Positions 1 to 11,349 of a stretch of 64,000 bases of DNA are shown one piece after another. The position numbers and the translations under genes were made by a program. The number at the start of each line of letters is the position of its first letter. Within the stretch, counting starts at the first letter, position 1. Location: assembly GCA_011009095.1 (NCBI GenBank), contig VTPC01090675.1, positions 124,001 through 188,000 of the forward strand, read 5' to 3'. The DNA is from Ignelater luminosus (lineage: Eukaryota > Arthropoda > Insecta > Coleoptera > Elateridae). Under the pieces are notes generated by a model. It ran no database searches and was not told the DNA's origin. It saw only the letters and a program-made list of their open reading frames with translations.

Positions 1-3000
1 TATGACGTCAAATTCTAAAATCCTGTACCGCGATCAGAAGTGGTGGTCTGCAGTTAAAGTTGAACTTGGAGAATGCGGACCTGTAGAAGTCGTCTGCCTT
101 TAATAGAATGTAAGGAACCAAGGTTACTTCAGACATTTTGAATTCCACGACTGCATAAATAGGGCATTTTTTAAATTTTGATTTATCGTCAGTGAGACGA
201 ATCTTTAAAAGATTTTATTATTTTTGCTCTTTTCATTGTCATTTTTTCGCCTTTTTTCTAAAACAGGAGATGAACGAAGAATGCCCTTGCGCGGATGTAT
301 ATCAGTACCCCCAAGTATTCCAACGTTGTTTATGCATAAGTGTAATTTATGAGAAATGTAACTCGCATGCATACAGACAGAAATACACGAAAAAGGTTCT
401 ATATATATCCAGTTTTAATGATCTAAAAATAAAATCATAAAGACACAATAGAGATTTCAAAATGTAACTTAAAACAATGTACCCAACAACTAAAGTTAAT
501 TTCTAATATCTTTTCGGTAAAATTCTAATTCGTTTGATTTCATTATTATTTAATTCTGCAAAGATTAACGTGTTCCTTTTACCTTATTTCATTATCCTAT
601 CTTTTAAATCTTATTAAGCGGATAGCGATTAACAAGATGTTTTATGTAGGCCGCTTTTAGAAGTACAAGGACCTACTTAATTTTATTAAGCAAACACTTA
701 AATAAATTAAATTAAACGTATCTAATTAGACGGGGTTTTTGTAGCAGTAAAAGAAAACAAAAACCGAAACCCGACTTGAAGTTACATTCTTGGCTCTTTC
801 CGAGTGTTTACGTTTCGCCTAGAGTCAGGTCGTATTTGCTCGAAGCATTTTAGGTATCCCAAACACAAACATTACATTTATTCATTGTACGAAACGATCA
901 AAAGTTTAATTAACCCGAGGGAAGATGGAGAAGCAGACATGTATATTACTTTTGCGGTTACGGGAAAGAGATAAGACTGTCGGTATGAAATGTGGTGCAA
1001 GTCGGCAGGGAGACGTTAGCGGAATTTATCGTCGCAATTTGATGGCGCTGCCCGGCGAGCCAAGGAGCCAACTGGGAGATGCGAACACTGTGGAATAAGC
1101 CATTTTAGAGACATATGAGTGGAGAAATGGTAAACAATATAAAATTACGAAAATGCGTTAGGTATCTTCATTATCTTTCCCCGGAAGTACCACTTTTGCG
1201 TTGTATTTGATACAAACTTTAATGAAAGTGAAAACGAATGTTGAAATTCCAATTTTAATTCTGCCGTTTGCTTTTGTATAAACAAATGTAAATTTGTAAA
1301 TACTTCCTTTGGAGAATATAAGCAAACGAGAATTGCAAAAACTTTTTGTATTTCTTAATTGGAATTTATCTAAAATCTAATCTAAACGCAAATCAAATTA
1401 ATATGAAAAATTAATAAGCAAGATGATTTTTGAGTAATGCAGTTTTTTTTGTAGAAAAATGAGCAACCCATATAATATTTGTTTATCCTTTTTTAAGTAT
1501 GCTAATCTAATAATAATTTTATGTATGGAATATTTTATAATTTGTGAAAGTTTTAATAGAAATAGAACAGGTTAGACTATTAATTTGTAAAAAGATAAAC
1601 AAAATATTCGTATTAAAAGCATCTTTTAACATACTAAATGGTTTTGAAAAAAATTGTAATTAATAATCTGGGGTTGCCTTAAAAATTGACGGTTTTGAAA
1701 TTGTTACATTTTAAATAAACATTCTTTACTAATCTGGTTATAAATTTTCAGTTATCTACAGGAAACATTTCCGAAGCGTTACAATTTACGAAGTTCATTG
1801 AATACTCATTTTTTCTCTTCATTATATATCATTTCTATAGTATCATTCCTTCATAATAAGTTGTAGAAAAACCAGTCAGCATTTGGGTTGTTGCAAATTA
1901 CAGTACAAACCGTTATGTATTATCTCTGTAGTAAGAATGATAAAAATCAAACCTAAAATTTGTTTATAAAGATTTGGTATGAGATAACTTTACCTTTTCT
2001 GTCTCCAGATAGAAGAATTCTAAGTATTTATAATCAGAGATGAGGAGATAACGTAGTATATTACTTGTCTATATAGGCGCCACTTGCCAATATCTGTCAT
2101 AGGGTAAAAGCACCAATACCCTGCCACCTAAACAATATTTAAAATTCAAACTCGTTTAGACTTAAAACTAAATAATATTTATTAATGAAACTTTCTGTAT
2201 AACAGTGCTCATATAAATAGTATACATATTTATTATCAAAAGTTATAAAATATTTAGTTTTATATTTAAAAAAAAATAATTTATCTAAATGCGCATTTTG
2301 TACCAGTAAGCGATCCACCCTTTGTTTTCCACATTAGTTTAATGAAGATTCCCGATTCTTTGTATTCAATATGAGCAAGAGGTACAGTTCTGACTTAACA
2401 AATAAAAATATTTACAAAGATGTTAAAAACAATGCCTAAATTTATCTAGAATGCAAGAAGTTCTCGTCTTAGCATCATCGCATGTTCCGAAAGTAATTAA
2501 AGGCTAATAATTGACATATAATTTATATTTACTTGTAATGAATGTAACATAATACTTAGAACCAAGGATAGTAGATAACATGGAACTAAAAATCGCAGTT
2601 ATTTGAGCCGCTATAATTTATTTATAAAACAATAATTCAACAGGCGGTGGGCTGTTGGAGGTGAATGGAATTAGGTGCGTTTACCCTAACTCATAAGTAT
2701 GTAAATGCTCATTGTGCACCACTGTTTTATTAGATTACATTCTAACCCAAGATAAAAAGTTTTGAGTGGGAATATTGAGGAATTGGGAGGTTTTCCTCAT
2801 CACATGAACCTGAAGATATAAACAGTCTTCTTTTTTCTTACATGCTGCAGTAACAGTTGTTATAAATAACAATCGTTTAGTGTCTATACTATTGTAAACG
2901 CTGGTCAGAATTCCAACTAAAGAAACAAAAAGGATAGTTGCTACCATTCTACCGTGATTACTATTGATTTTAGGGTTTTTGCTCGTGAACGGTTACGTTA

Positions 3001-4100
3001 CTGTAGTGGTTACTGTTTGCTCCTGGGGGTTTGTAATGACATACCAATATTTTGTCACTTGTCATTACACAGTTAAGAATCTACTATAACATTCTTGCGC
3101 GCTTCATTATCTTGAGATCTTATGAAGACTTATGGTTTGGACGCTTGGGGGATGTTTCTAAAAGCTTCTTGTATTATTCAGTGTTGTGATCTACCTAAGC
3201 ATTATGGGTACTTATCAGGTACTTCAAACAGAATCACTTCAATTTTTGTAAAACGCTGTCTGGCTTTCTAATTTAGTTAAAGCAGAATTTAAATAGCAAA
3301 TATTGGGAATCCTTGAAAATGCCAGTTGCAAAACCTTTTTGACAAATTTAAGAATTTTTGATTATTTTGTTGTACCTTTTAAACTACCTACAAGTTTTTA
3401 TGTTTTATATGTAACTGTACCTAAATACTTTAATATAAACACACCTGAATCTGTATCTTGTAACTTACTGTAATTGTAACTAGATACAAAAGAGATAAGT
3501 AGTACCTGTTACAATACTGATTATTCATGAAAGTGCTGGAATCATGAGCATTCATTCTTTTTGCTCTAGGGATCTAAAATACTCATGTCTTTACAACATT
3601 CACTGGTTTTGCTTTTGCATTTGATAATAATATCATTGTTTAAAATAAGATTTGCATTTCCATAGAAAAATGCAGAATTCGACCGTAGATTCTTCCACCT
3701 GACCCCTGTCAATTTAAAAAACTCATTTAAAAACCGAATCTGTAAAAAAAAGTTCTGAGAATCAGAATAAACACATTTCGAGTATAACAGAATCTTTCAA
3801 AAAGTTCTTTTCTAATGAAATAATGCAGATTACACTAAATCACGTAAATGAAAATAAAATCCCTGCAAAATGCCAGAAAGAATGTATTTCCTCAGTACTA
3901 TTATAGGCACGTGTTTTAAAAAATCAGCGGACTATTTTCATTACGTTAGGTGCCCAGTTCTCATACAGTAATAGACAAGGCGCTAAGATTATCTAAAGAA
4001 AGATGTCTATTTAAAGGTTTTATGGTAACTAGGGGATTCTAACAGATGCTGAAACTATATGGATAGGGGTTAACAGACGTTGTTAAAGTTTTATTTCAAA
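1..4100. other. Intergenic, AT-rich; one G+C-rich island
   Basis: No gene is supported. A 33-codon frame at 2-103 (+, beginning MTSNSKILYRDQKWWS) lies on the slightly G+C-richer first 110 bp and could be chance or a small exon. The island at about 930-1110 is listed separately. A G+C-richer patch near 2640-2690 carries no recognised motif. The rest is AT-rich with scattered homeodomain-type TAAT cores that are uninformative at this composition. Confidence 0.5.
930..1110. promoter_or_regulatory. Candidate Polycomb/enhancer element with two PHO/YY1-type cores
   Basis: A G+C-rich island in AT-rich surroundings. It contains GATGGCGCTGCCC at 1041-1053 and AAGCCATTTTAG at 1097-1108, which place the PHO/YY1 core GCCAT on opposite strands about 55 bp apart. 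Drosophila Polycomb response elements in the abd-A/Ubx interval are built on PHO sites. The motifs are visible; the function is inferred. Confidence 0.3.
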
Positions 4101-4116
4101 AATAAACCAATCAGTT

Positions 4117-4610
4117 CGTAATGTGTCACTTGATAAAAACTACACTACAACAGATTTGGCAGAAGAGCTCCGGAAAGATCACAGAATTACTTTGACTGAT
4201 ATATTACGAGCCAACAGAAAGAGCATACCAAAATAATTAAGTGACCTTAGTAAGTTTAAGGTTTCAAGACCAAAAACAGGAAATCCTTTAGTAACTTTAG
4301 TTTAGACCTTGGGAACTACTCGAGTACTTCACTTAGAATTGATTCTTAGCTAAAAGAAGTTCTCGTACTTAAGGTACTCATTGAGTACCTCACTTACCCA
4401 TGTCAACTTTAGTTACAGGCATGACTCAAGAAAACCAAAAAAGAAATTTGCTCATACTGTGTACTTGACATTATGTTGTGAACGTGGAAAGTGATGAAGA
4501 AAAACCGAAATCAATATATTTATATAGATATTCAACTAAACTATCTACAGGAAGGTCTTAATCTATATTTTTGAAAGAATTAGGTATGGAACTTGAAGCA
4601 AAAAATACTA
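4117..4610 (+). pseudogene. piggyBac-like transposase fragment (decayed)
   Basis: A 39-codon open stretch at 4117-4233 reads RNVSLDKNYTTTDLAEELRK and, further on, RANRKSIPK. This matches the piggyBac/PGBD core pattern RNVTxDNxxTSxxLAxxLxxxxxTxxGTxRxNRxxIP, which holds the second catalytic aspartate (here in SLDKN). About 330 bp downstream, FLKELGMELEAKN (4568-4609) resembles the piggyBac C-terminal FLKELxxxL segment. The frames in between are disrupted by stops. Neither the amino-terminal half nor the TTAA-flanked ends were found, so this is an old fragment. Confidence 0.65.
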
Positions 4611-4639
4611 CCGGACTCTCTAAATAAGAAAATCAAAAC

Positions 4640-7600
4640 CAAAATGTCGCTTTTCATAACTGGAACTGTAAGCTTTTATTATCCGAAAGTAAAAACAAAT
4701 TAAAAAGTAAGATAGCAATCACATGTTTTGGATGAAGGAAGTGTAGATATGCTTGTGGCAAACATATTGTGGAAGTTATTTTTTATCAGGAATGTGAAGA
4801 ATCAATTTTAACTGTTGAATATTGGATAAAAGAATTTTTGAGACAGTTCAGCATGAATTTTGCAACACACCAGGAGAATCTTGCTAAAAAGTGGTCTCGC
4901 AGCTGATCGTTGTGAAATTGGTTTACGACGGATTGCAAAATCAGATAATAATTTTCGGCATTGAAGTAAGTGTAACAACATGTTGTACCAACTATCCGTT
5001 TTCTAGACATCGGTAACCAAACTTCATTTCTATTAGAATATGTTTTGACTGTTTGAGAATCTTTCTATCCGTTAAAATGAAATCAGGCTTTGTCAGAAAA
5101 AAATTATTGTGTCTGTAACCCATTTAAATCTTTGCAACATATACTATGTGCTATAGGTGGAATCAGTTAAGTCCAGTTACTGAGATTGTTTTCGGATTGA
5201 AGAAGTATAATCTTCTTGCATTGTTCTTATCATTTTTCGTTCTACGGCGAGATTTTCTACTCCTTATTTGCATGCCTAAATCAGATCTTGCTTGTCGAAG
5301 GCATTCTTGATTAACGTTACATTGTATGAATATGGCAAGACAAAAATTGCTGTGTAAACTATTTATTACTTATATGTATTAACCTAAATCAGATAATTGC
5401 AAAAAGTTACATTATTGTTAAGGGAATTGTTTTTCGACCCCATTACAAGAACTCCTTTTGATGAATTTTCTTGTGTGGCAAGTAATTCGTTTTTCTAGGT
5501 GTAACACTCTTTTAATTTGTTTGTAAGTGCTTAATTACATATTTCCATTTGGAGATTTTTGACAGTGAACGATTTCTTCCGGGGTGAGTTACTATTGGTC
5601 ATAATTCAAAGTTATTTTCAATCGAACTAGCTTCGTATAGAGAAACTAAATGTTAAAGATCACTTTGCAGTCGGTAAAATAGTATAAAAGCCTTTTCAAG
5701 ATTTATACGTAACAAACCCCTGGATCATTCAAATAGGAAATAATATCAACAAAATTTGGTAAGAACTGTTTTATTGGTATGTTATCATATTTTGAGATTT
5801 TCGTCTTTGATGATTCTATAAGAATTCAATATTTATAATAAACACAAAAGGACCAAAGTCTGAAGAACATAAAGTAGATTCAACTCACGTAAGAAGTTCT
5901 AACTAATTAGAACAGGGCTAGATCTCAAGAGGGATATAACATTCTACAGACAAATCTTACAAGTTGGGGGTTGGAAATACTTAAAACGGACTTGCAATTG
6001 TCATCAAAATCCTTCCTTAGTATATTTGTTCCTTTGTTGTTTCTAGTAGGAGAAACAACTTATCTCACTCTTTGTGTCGTCAGTCATTAATTTGATAATT
6101 TCTCAAGGGCCAATTTTTTTACAAGTAATAATAGACAGTTTACATTTATATTTTTAATAAACCAAGGTACAGTGAGATTCTTCAGGCATATTTTTATTTT
6201 GATCTTTAAACTAAATTTATACCAGACTTTAACTTTAATAAATATTATTTCACCTTTCGTTAAATAAAACAAACAATTTTTTGCAATTATTGAATTAAAT
6301 ATTCCGCCTCCAACTAATTATATTATACCTAATAGAAATTCTTGGGATGTCTCATTTGAAAAAGTTATTTTAAATTGCAGATAGAATTTAAGATTCTTTT
6401 TCCTTACTTCCTTGATTATCTACATAAATGAAAACATCAATTAAAGAAGAGATAAACGTTTTTAATATTCAGTTTTCAAATAAAACTACCTACTGCTGCG
6501 GCCTTGTTTTAATTACATTTCTTGTTCCATTTTCACTTTCTATGATGTCGTGTTTCCTAACTACATTAAAAGGTTAATTTATGTTTTCGTGTACAAATAA
6601 AATTATTGACTTAAAACTTTTAGTTTGAAATTTAATCCCACGCAAAGTTAATTTTTAGTAGCCGAATAAGAAAGGTAATGGTGTTTATAACACTACAATT
6701 TAAAATTATATCTTTATTATTATCATTATTAGTGTTTTTTTATTAATAATTTCTTTAAATAATGAATATACGTAAAACGTTGCCGCTTTATCACATACTT
6801 TATGAACTAAAAGTATTTTTTTGAATTCTAATGCTTTAATAAAACTGCGATCTGTTGAGCTTACTTATTGAGTATTGTACAGTGTTGAGAAATAATGAAT
6901 TATTAATAAATAATAATATTATTTGTATTCATATTTGCATCTTCCATCCATGTATAATAACGAAGTCCTTTCATAACAAAATCAATTCATCATGGTTTTA
7001 CAAACAAATTCCAAAAGTATTTTACTGATGTTCCATACAAAAGCCCAGTAGTTATAATTTAAGCAAGACGAAATGCATAAGATTATCTCTGTATAATTCC
7101 GATAATTATAGCCCAAGTTGGAAGCACTTTATCGTCTAGATCCTAGTGAAGTTTTTGTCACGTACTCCTTGCTTGTATAGTCGGCTGTAAAAACGAAGCT
7201 GTTAATGGCTTTACACACACTGCATGAATGTTAACAAGTTTGCAAAGTAATTAAGTACAACCTACGGAACAAATACATTGTTTTAGTTTTATATTTTATG
7301 TTTAATTTTACTATGCATCTACATTTACGACCGTAGCAAACAAAAATAGACAAACAAAGTTGAAAATCACCGCCTTCCAGCATGTAATGAATGGTGTTGA
7401 AACAATAACTTGTTATTTAGAGATTCAGAGCAACAGCACTGCACCTCTTAAACAACAGTTAACCCCTGCATTGCCATCACTTACCATTAAATATTAACCC
7501 GGCTAGCGGGCAATGTGTGTTTGCTACAATTAACAAAGGTTGTTTGGTTTAATTGAACTCGTATTTCAATTGGTTAGCTGGACCACAGCCTAGACAATAA

Positions 7601-9830
7601 GAGCATGTCAAAATATATTTGTATTATAAATTTTAAAAAAGGGTATAATTATGGTTTCCAATTACATATTGAGTTAAAACCTTTTTATTTATTCAAAACA
7701 GAGAAACGAAATAGCAGACGTGAATCAATTCCAGCTTTGCATCGTATATAGCTAATATGATCTGCTACGTGTGTTTTATTCCCAAATAAAACTGTTGCAA
7801 TAACAGTGTCATCACGTACTAAATTTTGCTTCTCTAGGATCGTTCTTAATTTTGGAGATAATAGACTGGAGACTGGTATAGAAGACATAATGTTCAAATA
7901 TGCAAAAATGTTTTTATAATCGGTCCTGCTAATTAGAAGCAGAACTATTGTGAAACATAGATTTGGGCACCAATCTGATAACTCAGCTTTTTTTACTATT
8001 CTTTCTTGGTCAGCTGTGGCTATAAATTGCTCAACTGACAGAATTACAAGAGGAAAATATTCCGAATCCCTTTACTCATGATAATCAAAGTAATAGTTGC
8101 ATCTTTTGGGTGTATTTCAAACAAATTCAAGTTCAGAAATACATTAGGCTGCTCTTCTCATACACACTTTTGCTAAGTAATTGAAGCTTTTTTGTTATAA
8201 CTCAAGAACAGATGTTATTGGCAAATTATTATAGTTGAGAAACACCTTTAAAATATTTTCAGCACACGTAAGATTTACTCAAGACGAGACTTTTCCATTT
8301 TTGTCAAAAACGTTTTTGGATGATTTTTAATGCCTCAATCAATTAATTGGTTGATCTATCTCGATTCACTATGACGTTTTTAAGAAAAACTACTTTGGAT
8401 GCTACCCGTGCAAAAACAATAATTTCATCAGTCGAAGCAAAAATAGTTCAGAATGTGGTCTACCTCACAATAGTACAACTCTTGAACTGGTATTCTGTGC
8501 GTCTGTCTCGTGCTCAGGTAAAATATAATTTACCTTTTCATAATAGAGGCGTTAGCAGTGTATGAGTTTGATAATAAGAGTGATAAATAAATACTATAGA
8601 ACTCTTTTTCCTATCTGAGGAGTAGATAATCCTGTAGAAGATAAGTTAAGATGGTATACACTATATCTTGTATTGTTGACTGCATTGTTTATCAAGAAAT
8701 CATCAACATGAATATAGCTCAGTCGGTTAGTGTTTTTAATATTTCTCATCTCGACTTACAAGTAAAGAATATCATTAGTACTAGGATAAAGTTCCGTCCC
8801 ATATTGTGTCCCTTAACATCGACGTAGTAATAGTAAAAGTGAATTAGCAAAGTCTCCATCTCTAATTGTTGTCAAATGTTTTACATTGTCGTGAAGGAAG
8901 GCTTTAAGTGAATAAGTACTATCAATACTACTAACTCTATTCTTTTATTCCACTTTATGCTTAGGGTTACTATGAGCAATGTTAATAAGATCCTCGGTAT
9001 TAGCTGATTACCATAAGTTGTTGTTTTTAAACTGAACCCTATTTTCTCTTAGTGATAGCATTATATATACAGTGTAATTTCTAGATATCCAAGTAACTAG
9101 CAAACTGTCAGTTAAGCGCCTTATAAGTTAACTATTTAATCAGCAATCAATCAGTTCTATCTTTAAACGAAAACTTACACTTTCGATTTTGCCTGGTTTG
9201 GACTAGCACACCAAAAGCCTTCATTAATAATTGATTTTGTTATTTTAATACTATATTTGGATTATGGCTACGTAGAAAAGCTTGTGATAACTTTTTGGAG
9301 AAATCCAAAAGTACCCAATAAAATGCATTTTACACAAGGAAGATATTCGTGATAATAGTTACGATTAGAACAATTGGTGCCTCAAAGCATTTAACAATAC
9401 AAAATTTAGTGCGTTCCGAGGCAGCTTCAAATTTTCTCGCCCTTGCATTCTATGCCAAACAATTAAATACCTTCCAACCTAGAAGACTTACAGTAATAGT
9501 TACTGTTCGTAAGACACACTTCATCGGTTTGAATAACTTAACTCGACGAACGTAACCGGTTGGTAAAAGGATGATGAATATTGGGAAGACCAAAATGGAA
9601 GTATATGTAGTTCCAATTTAATTTATTCAGTTCAAGAATTGTTGAAAATGTATCGACAAACCCCCTTTCCGTTTCCCATTCAAAGGATTGAATAATAAAT
9701 AGAGAAAAAATTCATTTTCAGCAGTTGCAAGAACTTTTCGATACATTTTTTAGCAAAACAACGCTTCTCACAACAATCACCAAACCAGTAAGAAATCGGT
9801 TCAATAGCAATAAAACAGATTTCATGTTCT
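4640..9830. other. Intergenic, AT-rich, no gene recognised
   Basis: Nothing in this stretch supports a gene. The minus-strand frame at 4786-5010 has no recognised domain. A small G+C-richer area at about 7320-7560 includes ATTTACGACC at 7323 and GCCATCACTT near 7472 and could be a minor regulatory element. TAGCTCAGTCGGTTAG at 8715-8730 looks like a tRNA A box but has no matching B box. Otherwise plain AT-rich DNA. Confidence 0.5.
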
Positions 9831-9838
9831 GGTCTTAT

Positions 9839-11341
9839 CAGGCACGTAGCCAGGAATTTTGTTCGGGGGAGGGGGTCCTACCTTTTCAACACCCAACAGC
9901 TGCCTAGTCAACTTGCAACGCTATTTATGCGCTTTTCTTTCTACTGACTATTTAGTGACATAGACTAATCAGACGGCATTTTATACACAGTCATACACAC
10001 TAGATTTAAGAGCGCATGGTAGTAATTTGTATTACTCAGCGTCCGTAGAAAGAGAAACGTAAATATAGCGTCGCATTTTGCTCTGAGCCAATGTCCACAA
10101 AATAAAATTATTTATACTAAACAAAACTAGGCCAGAAGATTTCATGTTTCCGTTTCATTAGTCTGTGCTGATAAATAAAAACAAGAGTTTTTCAACTAAT
10201 ATAAGTAACATTTAATTATAATAATACTAATATGGTACAACTATTATGCATATATTTTGACATGACATTCTAAATAAAAGTATAGGTATAGTACTATTTC
10301 AACAAAGTCTTATTAAACAAGATCGCGTATCTTCAAAAGCAAGCGCCTATTTTTTTTTGTTTGCTATTACGTTTAAAACATCGTCGGGGTTTACTTCTAT
10401 ATTCCAGTGGATAGACAAAAGAGCTAAGAAACTCAGTCTCTCATTCCCCATCTTGTTTCTTGGTAAAGACTTAACCCTTTTCATCGTACAGAACGAGAGC
10501 TCTACACTGATTGTTGTGAGCAAAGTAGTCGTCAAAATTGTGAGAAGATTGTGTATCTTTGGAAAAAAAAAGCCTTGTTACAATTTTCTAGTACTGTGAG
10601 AACGTCAACATTTGGCTTCATTGACGAGACTTTTTTGCACCAAACATAATATTCAGCCTGTACCGCCGTAACTGGACATTTTTGGGAATAATAGAGTGGC
10701 AAATTTCCTAGCAATACTGCCTTTTCGGGTGAAGCAGATCCTGGTAAAAGTACGTGAAAAGCTGAAAGGAAATTTTCATTCGCTGTGAACCTGTCTTTTA
10801 AATTTGTAATTAGTTGGTCGATACACTGAGCAAAAACTGATATTCTATAATAGTCCTCAACGGAATTCGTTTGCGGATTTGAGCGCTGAGTTTGTCTGTC
10901 AGTAACTCTTGGAGCTCTTAGTTCACAGTCAACAACATGGATGCGCAAACAAATATGTCATTGAAAACAGATTGAGCATTGTCTCTTATATTCTGCAATG
11001 AGGAGATGACATATTTCGCATGCTTTACAGCTGCTACTAAATCGTAAGATAGACTTTGCAGGAATATAGAGAGTGGTAAGGTGAAGTTGAAGAGTTTTTT
11101 ACAAACCAGTAATGAGATAATAAATTCGTTTTTTCTTCATTGCTGCCAAAAGTGTTGCAGCTGTGGCAGAAAGACTTCTTACTTCTTGTAGACTGTAAAC
11201 AATAGGTTTCAGGAGCTCATCAAAAACCAAAACCCTAGCATGACGTTCGATGAAACGTGTATCACAGAGGCGAAGAAGGTATTTTTGGAGATTTCGGGGG
11301 CGGTCCAGACCCTCTGGATCTATCCCTTGGCTACGTGCCTG
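9839..11341 (-). mobile_element. hAT DNA transposon, deleted derivative with intact ends
   Basis: The ends are inverted: CAGGCACGTAGCCAGG at the left and, on the opposite strand, CAGGCACGTAGCCAAG at the right. They are flanked by an 8-bp target duplication, GGTCTTAT (9831-9838) and GGTCTAAT (11342-11349), 7 of 8 matching, which is diagnostic of hAT elements. The 1503-bp body carries the carboxy-terminal half of a transposase on the minus strand. A full hAT of this ZMYM1/P52-like type is about 3 kb, so the 5' half of the gene is missing. The inner G-rich tracts next to both ends are typical of CAGxGGCGTAGCCAGG-type families. Confidence 0.9.
10347..11220 (-). pseudogene. hAT transposase, C-terminal half (ZMYM1/P52-repressor-like)
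   Basis: Minus-strand reading inside the hAT element. At 10532-10948 the peptide includes PRVTDRQTQRSNPQTNS and VEDYYRISVFAQCIDQLI, the RxxxRQTQRSN...EYYRxSxFxPxLDxLI pattern of hAT transposases close to ZMYM1 and the 52-kDa PKR-inhibitor repressor. At 10350-10530, in another frame, comes the hAT dimerisation domain (VELSFCTMKRVK, MGNERLSFLALLSIH, VNPDDV). The frame change falls in an A-run at about 10560. Upstream, a reading with LQEVRSLSATAATLLAAM continues to about 11220, with stops. It cannot encode an active enzyme. Confidence 0.85.
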
Positions 11342-11349
11342 GGTCTAAT

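Noticed and set aside
4315-4400. Repeated GAGTACTTCACTTA / GAGTACCTCACTTA strings
   Set aside because: Two short copies inside the decayed piggyBac region; too little to call a separate repeat.
8670-8725. Minus-strand peptide YIHVDDFLI resembling a reverse-transcriptase YVDD motif
   Set aside because: No other conserved reverse-transcriptase block surrounds it, so it is treated as chance and no element is annotated.
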